From contig JANQJA010000011.1 of the NCBI GenBank assembly GCA_028281885.1, positions 62,001 through 126,000 on the forward strand: a stretch of 64,000 nucleotides of DNA. The letters run 5' to 3'. This document shows, in pieces, positions 43,819 through 52,309 of this stretch; position 1 is the first letter of the stretch; the number at the start of each line of letters is the position of its first letter. The position numbers and the translations under genes were made by a program. Source of the DNA: Pseudomonadales bacterium. Lineage in GTDB: Bacteria; Pseudomonadota; Gammaproteobacteria; Pseudomonadales; Azotimanducaceae. The notes below the pieces were generated by a model, which was given only the letters and a program-made list of their open reading frames with translations, was not told where the DNA came from and searched no databases.

Positions 43819-44658
43819 ATGCACTACTTTTGCATTAGCTTGCCGGAAGCAAACAACCGAAAGCGCTTTATGGAGTCGCAGTTGCGTCGCCTCGGTGTTG
43901 AATTCACCTGGGTTGCCGGTCTGGATGGTCGGGCATTAAAGGAAGGATCGTTTCGCGAGTTCAGTGATCAGGAATACCAGTTCCGCACCAACGGTCAGTT
44001 GTTTGCTGCTGAACAGGTAGGCCGGGCCCTGTCTCATCTCAAGGCTTATCGGAAGATGCTCGAGTCGGGTTACGGGCGGGCGGTCATTCTCGAAGATGAC
44101 ACCCTGCTGGATCGTGACATTACCCGGCATGTCGACAAGATGGCGCAAACGCTGTCGGTGAGTGAACCGGAGATCATTCTGCTCGGTCCTATCGAGGCCT
44201 ATTTCCTGGAGGGTAAGACGCTGATTGACCGGTATCAGCTGGTTGATGTGGCAGCGGCCGGATTGGCCTGGGGATATATCATCAACGCCCGTGCGGCCAG
44301 GCTGATGATGCAGCATAACTTCCCGATACGTTTTCTGGCCGGGGACTGGGACCGGGCCACCTACTTTACCGGTTGTCATCTGCGTGCTGTGGTGCCTTCG
44401 ATGGTGACATCGCGTGATGCGATGGGGGGAATCAGCGTCGCCGCTGTGCCTGACTGGCCGCGCCGACTGGACCTGATCGAACGTATCGGGGCCGCGCTGA
44501 GAACAACGTCGCTGATGCAGGTTCCTCTTCGATTGCATCGATGGTGGCGAGGATTGCTGCGGCGACGTCAGACGGTAACGCGAACCCAGACTCAGCTGCG
44601 GCGCCCGCCGCTGACGTCGGTACCGAGTTCATCGCCCGCGAGGGCTGTGCGTGACTGA
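43819..44658 (+). CDS. glycosyltransferase family 25 (LPS biosynthesis type)
   Basis: A 279-residue GT25 glycosyltransferase, the group that includes LgtB/LpsA-type galactosyltransferases building lipooligosaccharide. The N-terminal YFCISLPEANNRKRFMESQLRRLGVEFTWVAGLDGRAL and the donor-binding motif AVILEDDTLLDRDI (EDD) are clear. ALSHLKAYRKML is the usual GT25 helix. The C-terminal 40 residues are rich in Arg/Thr/Pro (RRRQTVTRTQTQLRRPPL) and look like a basic membrane-association tail. It stands alone, with its 5' end close to the divergent spermidine-synthase-like gene. Confidence 0.9.
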   Translation: MHYFCISLPEANNRKRFMESQLRRLGVEFTWVAGLDGRALKEGSFREFSDQEYQFRTNGQLFAAEQVGRALSHLKAYRKMLESGYGRAVILEDDTLLDRDITRHVDKMAQTLSVSEPEIILLGPIEAYFLEGKTLIDRYQLVDVAAAGLAWGYIINARAARLMMQHNFPIRFLAGDWDRATYFTGCHLRAVVPSMVTSRDAMGGISVAAVPDWPRRLDLIERIGAALRTTSLMQVPLRLHRWWRGLLRRRQTVTRTQTQLRRPPLTSVPSSSPARAVRD

Positions 44659-44659
44659 T

Positions 44660-45979
44660 TTACCGGGCGGGCATCAGTTCGCGTAGCGCGAGCACGGTCG
44701 CTAACACACCATTTTCGATAGCGGGCTTCGGCGTAATCTGAAACAAGGGAGAATGGTGAGAGGGCACTGGTTTTCCACCGGCTTTCTCCCGTTCGAAATC
44801 CTCGGCCGCTGTCCCACCTACCTGAAAGTAGACGCTGGGTATGTAAGGGTCGCGGGTAAACCAGGAAAAATCTTCGCCGCCCATTCCCTGGCGTTCGTAG
44901 TCCGCCAGTGCTTCAGCTCCAAGCTCTTTTCGCCAGCGGGTGACAATTCTATTCACCAGTGCAGTATCGTTTGTAACCACTGGCAGAGTTCCAATGAGTT
45001 CCAGTCGAGGCAGGCGGTCTTCCGGGAGTCCGGCGGCTCGACCCGTGTGCTCAGCAATGCGAGCGATACCGTCGAGCAGGCGTTGTCGGGTTTTGGTACT
45101 GTCACTGCGTACAGTGAGTTCCAGTCGTGCTTCCTCACCAATCACGTTGCGTTTGCTGCCGGCGCGAAACACGCCAACTGTTACAACACCAGGTTCGCGT
45201 GGGGATAGTTCTCTTGATATCAGTGTCTGTAGTGCAAGGACGATCTGTGCACCGATGACCACCGGGTCCCTGGCGCGGTGTGGGCTCGCGCCGTGCGCAC
45301 CGACGCCCGGGACGACGATGTCCAGAGAGTCGACACCGGAGTAGGCAGCCGCTGGCGCAGCGTAGAGTTTTCCAGCCGCAATGTCCGAGGAAACATGAAA
45401 AGCCAGCGCATAGTCAGGGGTGCCGAAGCGGGCCCAGATCCCATCCTCACGCATGGCCTTGGCGCCTGATTCTTTCCATTCCTCAGCGGGTTGCGCGACC
45501 AGCATCAGGGTGCCGGACCAGATACCCCGGTCTGCCACCATTCGTCTGGCGGTTCCGATCAAGGCAGTAATGTGTACATCATGACCGCAGGCATGCATCA
45601 CCGGAAAGGACTGTCCGTCGGCATTGACCTGGGTTGCCTTCGAGGCATAGGGGAGCCCGGTCAGTTCCCGTACCGGTAGCCCGTCCATGTCTGCCCGCAT
45701 CATGACGAGGGGTCCTGCACCGTTTTTTAGCAGTGCAACGACGCCGGTTTTGCCAACGCCTTCGGTGACGTCGAAGCCAAGATCCCTTAATTCAGATGCG
45801 ATGCGGGCCGCTGTTTCGAATTCAACAAAAGACAGTTCGGGGTTGGCGTGGAAGTGTCTGAAGAGAGGACCGAGATGCTCGTCATAGTCCTGCTCGATGG
45901 CTTTTCTCAACTCTACTGGCGGTTCGGCCAGGACAGCGGTGCTGGTGATGAGTGCTAACAATATGACGAAGGCTTGCAT
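44660..45979 (-). CDS. exported M20-family amidohydrolase/peptidase
   Basis: A 439-residue M20 zinc hydrolase (IAA-amino acid hydrolase/hippuricase-like). The signal peptide is residues 1-18 (QAFVILLALITSTAVLA), so it is probably periplasmic. Metal-site motifs are HANPELSFVEFETA, MMRADMDGLPV, MHACGHDVHITALIG and VAQPAEEWKESGAKAM. The dimerisation domain starts near GVGAHGASPHRARDP, and the last His is in PSHHSPLFQIT. It removes N-acyl groups from amino acids or peptides. ATG 45979 has AGGA 8 bases upstream; the longer frame reading lacks a signal peptide and is rejected. Confidence 0.92.
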   Translation of the reverse strand: MQAFVILLALITSTAVLAEPPVELRKAIEQDYDEHLGPLFRHFHANPELSFVEFETAARIASELRDLGFDVTEGVGKTGVVALLKNGAGPLVMMRADMDGLPVRELTGLPYASKATQVNADGQSFPVMHACGHDVHITALIGTARRMVADRGIWSGTLMLVAQPAEEWKESGAKAMREDGIWARFGTPDYALAFHVSSDIAAGKLYAAPAAAYSGVDSLDIVVPGVGAHGASPHRARDPVVIGAQIVLALQTLISRELSPREPGVVTVGVFRAGSKRNVIGEEARLELTVRSDSTKTRQRLLDGIARIAEHTGRAAGLPEDRLPRLELIGTLPVVTNDTALVNRIVTRWRKELGAEALADYERQGMGGEDFSWFTRDPYIPSVYFQVGGTAAEDFEREKAGGKPVPSHHSPLFQITPKPAIENGVLATVLALRELMPAR

Positions 45980-46121
45980 TAGCGAATCCTGCCGGCATGT
46001 TCCGGGTACACTAACTGCAAATTCAGTGGCGAACAACGTTCCAGCGGCCACGGTTTCGGGTTGATTTCGCTCACAATTGCAGGAAATTCGAGGACATCAT
46101 CCGGCTTCAAGGTTGGCTAGG

Positions 46122-46544
46122 ATGCTGGCCGTGAATACCTGTTATCTCTATATCCTGTGCAGCCGTAATCGACGACACCTGGTAATTCGTGCCACAGCTG
46201 ATCTTCGGCACGGTGTTCGTCACCATCGGCGCAGAATCTATCGGAAGCTCGGGCGCAGGTACGTGCAGCAGAAGGTCGTGCTGATTGAGTCATTCGTGGG
46301 AATCTGTGCCGCGGTGGAACGCCAGCATGAACTGGAATCCTGGTCCAGACCCCAGCTGTTTCGACTCATTTCCAAACGCAATCCGATGTGGCGCCACCTG
46401 TCGATCAGTGGTTACCTGGCCCGCGTCAGGGTGCGTCCGAACGGGAATCGCGCAGCTACGAGCCGGGCACTTTTCCCAGCCCCAGCGGACGTTCCTGGAA
46501 TCCCGGGCGTTCGTAAGAAGAATCGTCAAAGGCAAGGCCCGTGA
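46122..46544 (+). CDS. degenerate GIY-YIG nuclease-like protein
   Basis: About 140 residues. The first ~90 match the small GIY-YIG (UPF0213/YhbQ-like) layout: CYLYILCSRNRRHLVIRATADLRHGVRHHRR, then KVVLIESFVGICAAVERQHELESWSRPQLFRLISKRNPMWRHLS. In active members the second motif reads TYIGVTSDLEKR; here it is HLVIRATADLRHG, so the YIG is lost while the metal-binding Glu (VERQHELESW) survives. The remaining ~50 residues are Arg/Pro-rich and unlike the family. It is either an inactive homologue or a decaying gene. The start is uncertain (ATG 46122 or GTG 46131). Confidence 0.6.
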   Translation: MLAVNTCYLYILCSRNRRHLVIRATADLRHGVRHHRRRIYRKLGRRYVQQKVVLIESFVGICAAVERQHELESWSRPQLFRLISKRNPMWRHLSISGYLARVRVRPNGNRAATSRALFPAPADVPGIPGVRKKNRQRQGP

Positions 46545-46686
46545 AAGCAAGTCTGCGGTGAGCAGGTCTTATATCCGGTCCTCTTTGTTATGCTCGATCA
46601 AGCACACGCGCTGGCGGCAATCAGAATGACTGATTTTTTGCTGCATGTCGGGCAATGGACAGATTTGATACTGAGCGGGAGAACAA

Positions 46687-48882
46687 ATGAGCAGTCGATG
46701 GTTGGTTTTGGTCGCAGTGTTGGTCGTGGTGATTAGCTTTTTTGCCTTCGATCTGCAGCAGTACTTCACACTCGAGTATCTGAAATCCAGCCAGGCTGAG
46801 CTGACCGGACGCCTGGAACAGAACCCGCTGGAATTTGCCGCCATGTTTTTCCTTGGTTATGTGGCTGTGACCGCGCTCTCGCTGCCAGGGGCGGCTATCA
46901 TGACGCTTGCAGCGGGCGCCCTGTTCGGTCTTATCTGGGGGGTGGTGCTGGTGTCATTCGCTTCTACCATTGGCGCGACCCTTGCCATGTTGCTCGCTCG
47001 CTTCGTTTTCCGGGAACATGTGAAGGCTCGGTTCGAGAAGCAGATATCCCGTATCGACGAAGGGATTGACCGTGAAGGTGCATTTTACCTTTTTACGCTA
47101 AGGCTGGTCCCGCTGTTTCCATTCTTTGCCATCAACCTGGCGATGGGCCTGACAAAAATTTCAGTGCCGGTGTTCTTTGTGGTGAGTCAGGTCGGCATGC
47201 TGGCAGGTACGGTGGTCTATGTGAATGCCGGCACCCAGCTAGCGGATATCGAGGCGCTGGGTGATGTCGCCTCATTTGGCCTGATTGCATCCTTTACGTT
47301 GCTGGGGGTATTTCCCCTGATCGCCAAAAAAATCGTGGACATCATCAGGGCACGCCGTGTTTACCGGGATTTTTCCCGTCCTGCTGTCTTCGATCGCGAT
47401 GTTGTCGTGATCGGGGCAGGTAGTGGGGGACTCGTCGCTGCCCTGATAGTCGCTACCGTCAAGGGAAAGGTCACGCTGATAGAAAAGAACAAGATGGGGG
47501 GCGACTGCCTCAACACCGGCTGTGTTCCCAGCAAGTCCCTCATTCGCTCTGCCAAACTTGCCGCCGATATTCAGCGAGGGCCGGCGCTGGGATTTAAGGC
47601 GATGCAGCCCGAATTTGATTTCAAGGAGGTCATGGATCGGGTTCACCGCATTATCGCAACCATTGAACCCCACGACTCTGTAGAACGTTTCCAGGGACTC
47701 GGTGTGGATGTGAGGCTTGGTGAAGGTGTGGTTCGTTCACCCTTTGAGGTCGAGGTGAACGGTGAGGTCATTACCACGCGGAATATTATTGTGGCGACCG
47801 GCGCGGAACCGTTCGTGCCTCCTATTGAAGGAATCGAACAGGTTGACTATTTGACCTCCGACAACCTCTGGTCGCTCCGCGACTTACCCGACAGGCTGAT
47901 CGTGCTCGGCGGCGGCCCGATTGGGTCGGAGCTGGCACAGAGTTTCTCCAGATTTGGCAGCAGGGTCACCCAGGTGGAAGCACTGGCCCAGATACTGCCG
48001 CGGGAGGACCCTGAAATCGCCGGCATGATGATGACGTCGTTTGCATCAGATGGGGTTGATGTTCGTGTCAATCATATGGCGGAGGCGGTTGAGTCGGCCA
48101 ACGGTGAGCATTGTCTGGTTGTGCGGAATCGGGAAACTGAGGCTGTTGATCGCATCCCCTTCGACAAGATGTTGGTTGCAGTCGGCCGAAGGGCAAACGC
48201 GACAGGTATTGGCCTGGACGCGCTGGGTGTCGAGATTCGTGGCAACGGCACGATTGCGGTAGATGACTACTTACGCACGAATATTCCCAACATCTTCGCC
48301 ATTGGTGATGCAGCGGGTCCTTATCAATTCACTCATACGGCATCGCACATGGCCTGGTACGCTGCCGTTAATGCGCTCTTTGGTGACGTCTGGAAATTCG
48401 CCGTCGACTATTCCGTGATTCCGTGGGCAACGTTCACATCACCGGAGGTCGCCCGTGTCGGGCTGAGCGAAACTGAAGCTGCAGAGCAGGGGATCAGCGT
48501 TCAGGTGACTACTTTCGATGTGTCAGAACTGGACCGGGCGCTTGCCGATGAGGAAGCTCACGGCGTCGTCAAGGTGCTGACCCCCCCGGGCAAGGATCGA
48601 ATACTGGGAGTCACCATCGTCGCGGATCATGCCGGTGATCTGTTGGCTGAGTTTGTGCTTGCCATGAAGCATGGCCTCGGGCTCAACAAGATACTCGGCA
48701 CGATTCATGTCTATCCCACGCTCGCTGAAATGAACAAGTTTGCTGCCAGTGAATGGCGCAAGGCGAATAAGCCTGATCGACTGCTGGAACTGGTGGGTCG
48801 CTACCATAGCTGGCGCCGTGGTGAGGGCCCGGTGCCTTTCGAGGCGCCAGCGCCCGCTGACGTTTCAGCCGATCATGGCTAG
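46687..48882 (+). CDS. TVP38/DedA-type membrane domain fused to a flavoprotein disulfide reductase
   Basis: A 731-residue fusion. Residues 1-220 form a TVP38/TMEM64 (SNARE-associated, VTT) membrane domain (ALSLPGAAIMTLAAGALFG, TIGATLAMLLARFVFREH, RLVPLFPFFAINLAMGLT). Residues from about 235 form a pyridine nucleotide-disulfide oxidoreductase: FAD motif DVVVIGAGSGGLVAAL, redox-active pair Cys274/Cys279 in GGDCLNTGCVPSKS, NAD motif LIVLGGGPIGSELAQSFS and the C-terminal HVYPTLAEMNKF. The nearest families are mercuric and dihydrolipoamide reductases. It has no N-terminal HMA domain or neighbouring mer gene, so mercury is unlikely to be the substrate. GGGAGAAC precedes the ATG. The stop shares CTAG with the convergent gene. 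Confidence 0.93.
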   Translation: MSSRWLVLVAVLVVVISFFAFDLQQYFTLEYLKSSQAELTGRLEQNPLEFAAMFFLGYVAVTALSLPGAAIMTLAAGALFGLIWGVVLVSFASTIGATLAMLLARFVFREHVKARFEKQISRIDEGIDREGAFYLFTLRLVPLFPFFAINLAMGLTKISVPVFFVVSQVGMLAGTVVYVNAGTQLADIEALGDVASFGLIASFTLLGVFPLIAKKIVDIIRARRVYRDFSRPAVFDRDVVVIGAGSGGLVAALIVATVKGKVTLIEKNKMGGDCLNTGCVPSKSLIRSAKLAADIQRGPALGFKAMQPEFDFKEVMDRVHRIIATIEPHDSVERFQGLGVDVRLGEGVVRSPFEVEVNGEVITTRNIIVATGAEPFVPPIEGIEQVDYLTSDNLWSLRDLPDRLIVLGGGPIGSELAQSFSRFGSRVTQVEALAQILPREDPEIAGMMMTSFASDGVDVRVNHMAEAVESANGEHCLVVRNRETEAVDRIPFDKMLVAVGRRANATGIGLDALGVEIRGNGTIAVDDYLRTNIPNIFAIGDAAGPYQFTHTASHMAWYAAVNALFGDVWKFAVDYSVIPWATFTSPEVARVGLSETEAAEQGISVQVTTFDVSELDRALADEEAHGVVKVLTPPGKDRILGVTIVADHAGDLLAEFVLAMKHGLGLNKILGTIHVYPTLAEMNKFAASEWRKANKPDRLLELVGRYHSWRRGEGPVPFEAPAPADVSADHG

Positions 48883-49544
48883 GCCAGCCACGGCTGAGTG
48901 TCATGGCTGAAATACACCGCTTTGGGCTGGAGCGCCTGAAGTCTGGCGGCGGATGCCAGGTAGTCTGACTCATTGAACACGCCGCGCCTTGGCGTCGGTT
49001 GCCGGAGGTACTGCTCGTATTCGGCCCGATCGTAGATGGCACGGCCGGCAATGAGGCTGGGTAGCTCGCCTTCCTGGTCCAGCAATACCGACTGATGCCC
49101 CGCAGTATAGCCCGGTGTCGCAATCACCTGGACGTGATCGGTGATGCGGTAGTCGCCTTGTAGTTGTTGGTAGTGAACGGTCATGGGATCGAAGCAGTGT
49201 TGCGGAATTGTTCCGCCGCTCATCGCGTTGTCGTATTCGATGCCCTGGACATAGACCGGTGGCCGGTGGAAGGCGGGATTGTTGCCGGAGTGGTCAATAC
49301 CGAGATGGGTATTGATGATGATGTCAACGTCCTCGGTTGTCAGCCCCGTCGCTGACTTCAATGCCTCAGGGAACGCTGTTCCCTCCGGTTGCCAGTCGCC
49401 ATTCTCTTCCACTGCGTCGAGGGACATGCCTGTGTTAACCAGGATGCGGGCATCGTCCACGGAAATCAGGTAGCACACGACATCGTGGCGTTCCGGCTGG
49501 CCCGGCTCGACCGCGATTGTGCCGACAGGGATTGGTGTGATCAT
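48879..49544 (-). CDS. AHL-lactonase-like MBL protein lacking metal ligands
   Basis: A 221-residue MBL-fold protein of the N-acyl-homoserine lactonase (AttM/AiiA) branch by order of motifs (RHDVVCYLISVDDARILVNTGM, VDIIINTHLGIDHSGNN, VQVIATPGYTAGHQSVLLD, VYFSHDTQPW). The metal site is broken: HxHxDH reads H80-L-G82-I-D84-H85, the TPGHTPGH His is Tyr146, and the bridging Asp is Arg168. Only three or four of the seven ligands remain. It is therefore probably not a normal lactonase; a binding or altered-metal role is possible. The start at 49544 has AGG 7 bases upstream. Confidence 0.78.
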   Translation of the reverse strand: MITPIPVGTIAVEPGQPERHDVVCYLISVDDARILVNTGMSLDAVEENGDWQPEGTAFPEALKSATGLTTEDVDIIINTHLGIDHSGNNPAFHRPPVYVQGIEYDNAMSGGTIPQHCFDPMTVHYQQLQGDYRITDHVQVIATPGYTAGHQSVLLDQEGELPSLIAGRAIYDRAEYEQYLRQPTPRRGVFNESDYLASAARLQALQPKAVYFSHDTQPWLA

Positions 49545-49647
49545 AAGTACCTGTATCCTGCAATCTCCGGTTGATACTAGTTCGTTACCCGGCATTTATC
49601 ATCCTGCCGCTGTGATAGCATCGCCGGCAATTGCCTGCGAGGGTGTC

Positions 49648-50853
49648 GTGAAAATTTCCCTGAAAAGTACAGTGAAAATTGCCGCGAATGGCGGCTTAAA
49701 GACGTTGTTCATACTGCTGATCCTGATCTCACCGCGGGTACAGGGGTCGGCATTCGATCAACAGATTGAAACCCGGCTGGTTCCTGCGAATCCTGACCTT
49801 GAGGAGACTGTCTGGCAGGCTGAAGTTGCCCCGAACGGCCCGTTTGACCTGATCTCGGTTCACCGGATAAGGGGGAGTATCCAGCCGCGAGCCGCGATGC
49901 TCTACCTGCCGGGTACCAACATGAATGGCGAGATCAACATTCATGACGAAAACTACAATCTCTGGTTATTCCTGGCTCGCCGTGGCGTTGTGGTTTACAC
50001 ACTGGATTATCGTACCCATGCAGTCCCAAACGACCCGGTGCCGACTGATCTGGATTTCATGAGAGCCTGGACGGTGGCCCGATTTGTGGACGATGCTGAA
50101 CTCGCGCTCGAATTGATTCGGCGCGATGCGCCCGACTTGCCGGTGTTTGTCGGTGGATTCAGCCGGGGCGTGACCTATTCCTATGTGCTCGCACGCAGAG
50201 ATGACGTATCCGGTCTGATATTGCTGGACGGCAGTTTCAAACGATTTTTGCCAACCGAATTCGACCGGGACAAGGCGCTCGAGAGGCTGGACGCTGGCGG
50301 GAGCTATGGCATGGTGTTGTCGCAAAGTCGTGGCTGGGATGCACGCACACAGATGATGATGCAGGCCGCGACGAATCCCCAGGGTCCGGCCACGGGCAAG
50401 TTTGACTCGATCGGCGAGCAGCTCTCGTCGACGCTGTACAACGCCTGGGGCGAAGGCAGACTGGCTAACCCGGTCGATGGCGTGTCTCGCGTCGACGTCC
50501 TCGCCCGGCTGATGGTCGGCTACGATCGCACGTTCCCCGCGATCCAGTATGTGGAGGCAGAATCAATACGCGCACAATCCGATGATCCTGACACGTCATT
50601 GGATGACCATTTTGGTGGCATTGATGTGCCGGTGATTTATTTCGGTACTGCAAACATGGGTGCAGACAGTCTCATGAACGGCATCTTCTCTGCCTCACGA
50701 AGCGGCAGCGATGATGTGACGATTCATGTGCTAGAAAATCACGGACACCTCGACGTGCTTGTTGGCGAGGGGGCAAGAACTGATGTTTTTCAGCCGGTCC
50801 TGGACTGGATGATGGCCCGGATCCCAATCAGGAATCCGTCGCAAACTCGATAA
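49648..50853 (+). CDS. exported alpha/beta-hydrolase-like protein
   Basis: A 401-residue protein starting at GTG 49648 (GAGGG 4 bases upstream). The signal peptide is residues 1-32 (KTLFILLILISPRVQGSA). The fold cues are MLYLPGTNMNGEINIHDENYNLWLFLARRGVVVYTLDYRTH, the nucleophile elbow VGGFSRGVTYSYVLA (GxSxG: G-F-S-R-G) and the late LENHGHLDVLVGEGA with the His. I recognise the general superfamily only. Longer relatives act on polyesters, lipids or peptides. Its 3' end overlaps the convergent hot-dog gene by 26 bases. Confidence 0.78.
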   Translation: MKISLKSTVKIAANGGLKTLFILLILISPRVQGSAFDQQIETRLVPANPDLEETVWQAEVAPNGPFDLISVHRIRGSIQPRAAMLYLPGTNMNGEINIHDENYNLWLFLARRGVVVYTLDYRTHAVPNDPVPTDLDFMRAWTVARFVDDAELALELIRRDAPDLPVFVGGFSRGVTYSYVLARRDDVSGLILLDGSFKRFLPTEFDRDKALERLDAGGSYGMVLSQSRGWDARTQMMMQAATNPQGPATGKFDSIGEQLSSTLYNAWGEGRLANPVDGVSRVDVLARLMVGYDRTFPAIQYVEAESIRAQSDDPDTSLDDHFGGIDVPVIYFGTANMGADSLMNGIFSASRSGSDDVTIHVLENHGHLDVLVGEGARTDVFQPVLDWMMARIPIRNPSQTR

Positions 50854-51598
50854 TTGCCGTATGGAGGGCTTCTGCGCGGAGTTCGTCGTTGACTGAAAAG
50901 CGAAGGTAAAAAGTCGCGATCTTGTGCCGACGTTTCTGCCATTTTCTGGTTATCACTGTGCTGACGTTCACAGGTTCGTCGCACCTGATCGCCCGGTGAA
51001 GGGTTATTTCACTGCCAAGGTGAATCCACGCTGTCATCGACAGGTTGCGGGCGAGGCTTCGATTGCATTCTCTGAGCAGGCAGTACGGATGAATTGGGGC
51101 GAGATCCTGCTGGTAGATCGCAAGGTCGTCCTGAAGCTGCCGGCCGATGTGGTCATTGTTTTCCCGTCTGATCGAGAATCGATAGGGTGGAAATGATTGA
51201 TTGGCCGCAAGTTGGTCCCAGCCAGGTTTAGCCTTCACAGTGGCTGTTTTCACTGTAATCTGGCGGGGTGCAGGATGACCCAGGTCATAGCGAAGTTCTG
51301 CCAACAGTTTGCCCGTGCTGTTGTGGCAGGTCGCCAGATTCCCGGCGCCGAGTTCGACGGTGAGGATCTCACTGTCGTAGGCGGGGCTGATGAAGCGAAC
51401 GTTGCAGTGATTGCCATTAAACCAGGCTTCGCCGTCACGTTTGACCGGCAGGTAACAAAGATGGCCAAACAGTCGAGCACTGGAAACGAGTGCGCCGTCA
51501 AACCCGTATTGACGTGCCACCTTGTCGCTGTGGAGAAGATTTTCCGATGTGTTGCTGTCGATGACAGCCTCCACTTCGAGTAGAGCCGGTGTGTTCAT
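50828..51598 (-). CDS. double hot-dog (MaoC-like) protein
   Basis: A 256-residue protein that looks like two hot-dog folds, the architecture of MaoC-type hydratases and acyl-CoA thioesterases. The first repeat holds LLHSDKVARQYGFDGALVSSARLFGHLCYLP (similar to the hydratase-II D-x-N/S-x-x-H region but lacking its exact catalytic pair). The second holds FNVSTVITRKWQKRRHKIATFYLRFSVNDELRAEALHTAIIEF, typical of hot-dog strands. It probably binds acyl-CoA or a lipid-like ligand. The ATG at 51598 overlaps the GNAT gene stop by one base, so the two are co-translated. Confidence 0.68.
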   Translation of the reverse strand: MNTPALLEVEAVIDSNTSENLLHSDKVARQYGFDGALVSSARLFGHLCYLPVKRDGEAWFNGNHCNVRFISPAYDSEILTVELGAGNLATCHNSTGKLLAELRYDLGHPAPRQITVKTATVKAKPGWDQLAANQSFPPYRFSIRRENNDHIGRQLQDDLAIYQQDLAPIHPYCLLRECNRSLARNLSMTAWIHLGSEITLHRAIRCDEPVNVSTVITRKWQKRRHKIATFYLRFSVNDELRAEALHTAIIEFATDS

Positions 51599-52185
51599 CA
51601 GGTTTGTGGCTCTCGAATCATGGGCCAGTACGCGTGCGACGTGGTAATGGAAACTTCGGCAATCAGAGTGAACCCGTGACTGGTATAAAACGGAATATTG
51701 CTGATATTGGAGCATTCCAGATAAATGGGTAACTGCGCCTGATCGGCGTGTTCAAGCATGGGCCTCATAACAATGCTACCCAGGCCCCGGCGTCGGGTGT
51801 CGGGATCGGTCGCGATGTACGCCAGGTACCAGTGAGGCCGCTGTGGCCGGTAACCCTGCATACGACGCTGGATCGAGAGTGCGCGGCCCAGGTTGCCACG
51901 AAGAATCCAGCCGAGCTGAAAAAGCTCGAACAGTGCCTTAAGCGGGCTTGAAGTTGCAACTGCCGGGGGTTCCCACACGGAGACGGCGTTCAATGTACTG
52001 TCGACCAGGCATAGTCCTTGTTTGTCTGCCCTGGCAACAACCCGTCGAAAAAAATCGGCAGCCGCCCTGGCCCATTGGTCATTGTCGGGCACAATAAACC
52101 TGAATCCGGGGTCAGGGGTAAATGCCCGTACCAACAAGGAAGTTGCGGCGTCGACTTCGATCTGTGACAAGACTCTCGCGGACAT
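51598..52185 (-). CDS. GNAT-family N-acetyltransferase
   Basis: A 195-residue GNAT enzyme. The acetyl-CoA loop is LAYIATDPDTRRRGLGSIVMRPMLEHA (R-R-x-G-x-G type: RRRGLGS), followed by PIYLECSNISNIPFYTSHGFTLI, which is the usual C-terminal beta strand with the conserved Asn and Tyr. The N-terminus resembles the group that includes puromycin and similar acetyltransferases (FRFIVPDNDQWARAAADFFRR). The substrate is unknown. It is the first gene of a two-gene unit with the hot-dog protein, diverging from the nucleoside transporter. Confidence 0.87.
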   Translation of the reverse strand: MSARVLSQIEVDAATSLLVRAFTPDPGFRFIVPDNDQWARAAADFFRRVVARADKQGLCLVDSTLNAVSVWEPPAVATSSPLKALFELFQLGWILRGNLGRALSIQRRMQGYRPQRPHWYLAYIATDPDTRRRGLGSIVMRPMLEHADQAQLPIYLECSNISNIPFYTSHGFTLIAEVSITTSHAYWPMIREPQT

Positions 52186-52309
52186 TGGATCGGAGCATCA
52201 GGTGGCATCTCAGTATGACCTCCCGGCGAACCACCTTCAATTCCTGCTTGCCTCTCGCTTGGTGCCTCGGTAACTTGTCTGCTTCTTCCGTGCCGGGTTT
52301 CCGCTGTCA

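Noticed and set aside
46687-48882. Mercury resistance gene merA
   Set aside because: The Cys pair is shared by all disulfide reductases of this class; there is no N-terminal HMA domain, no C-terminal vicinal Cys pair and no mer neighbour.
48879-49544. Functional quorum-quenching lactonase
   Set aside because: At least three metal ligands are replaced, so normal activity is unlikely.
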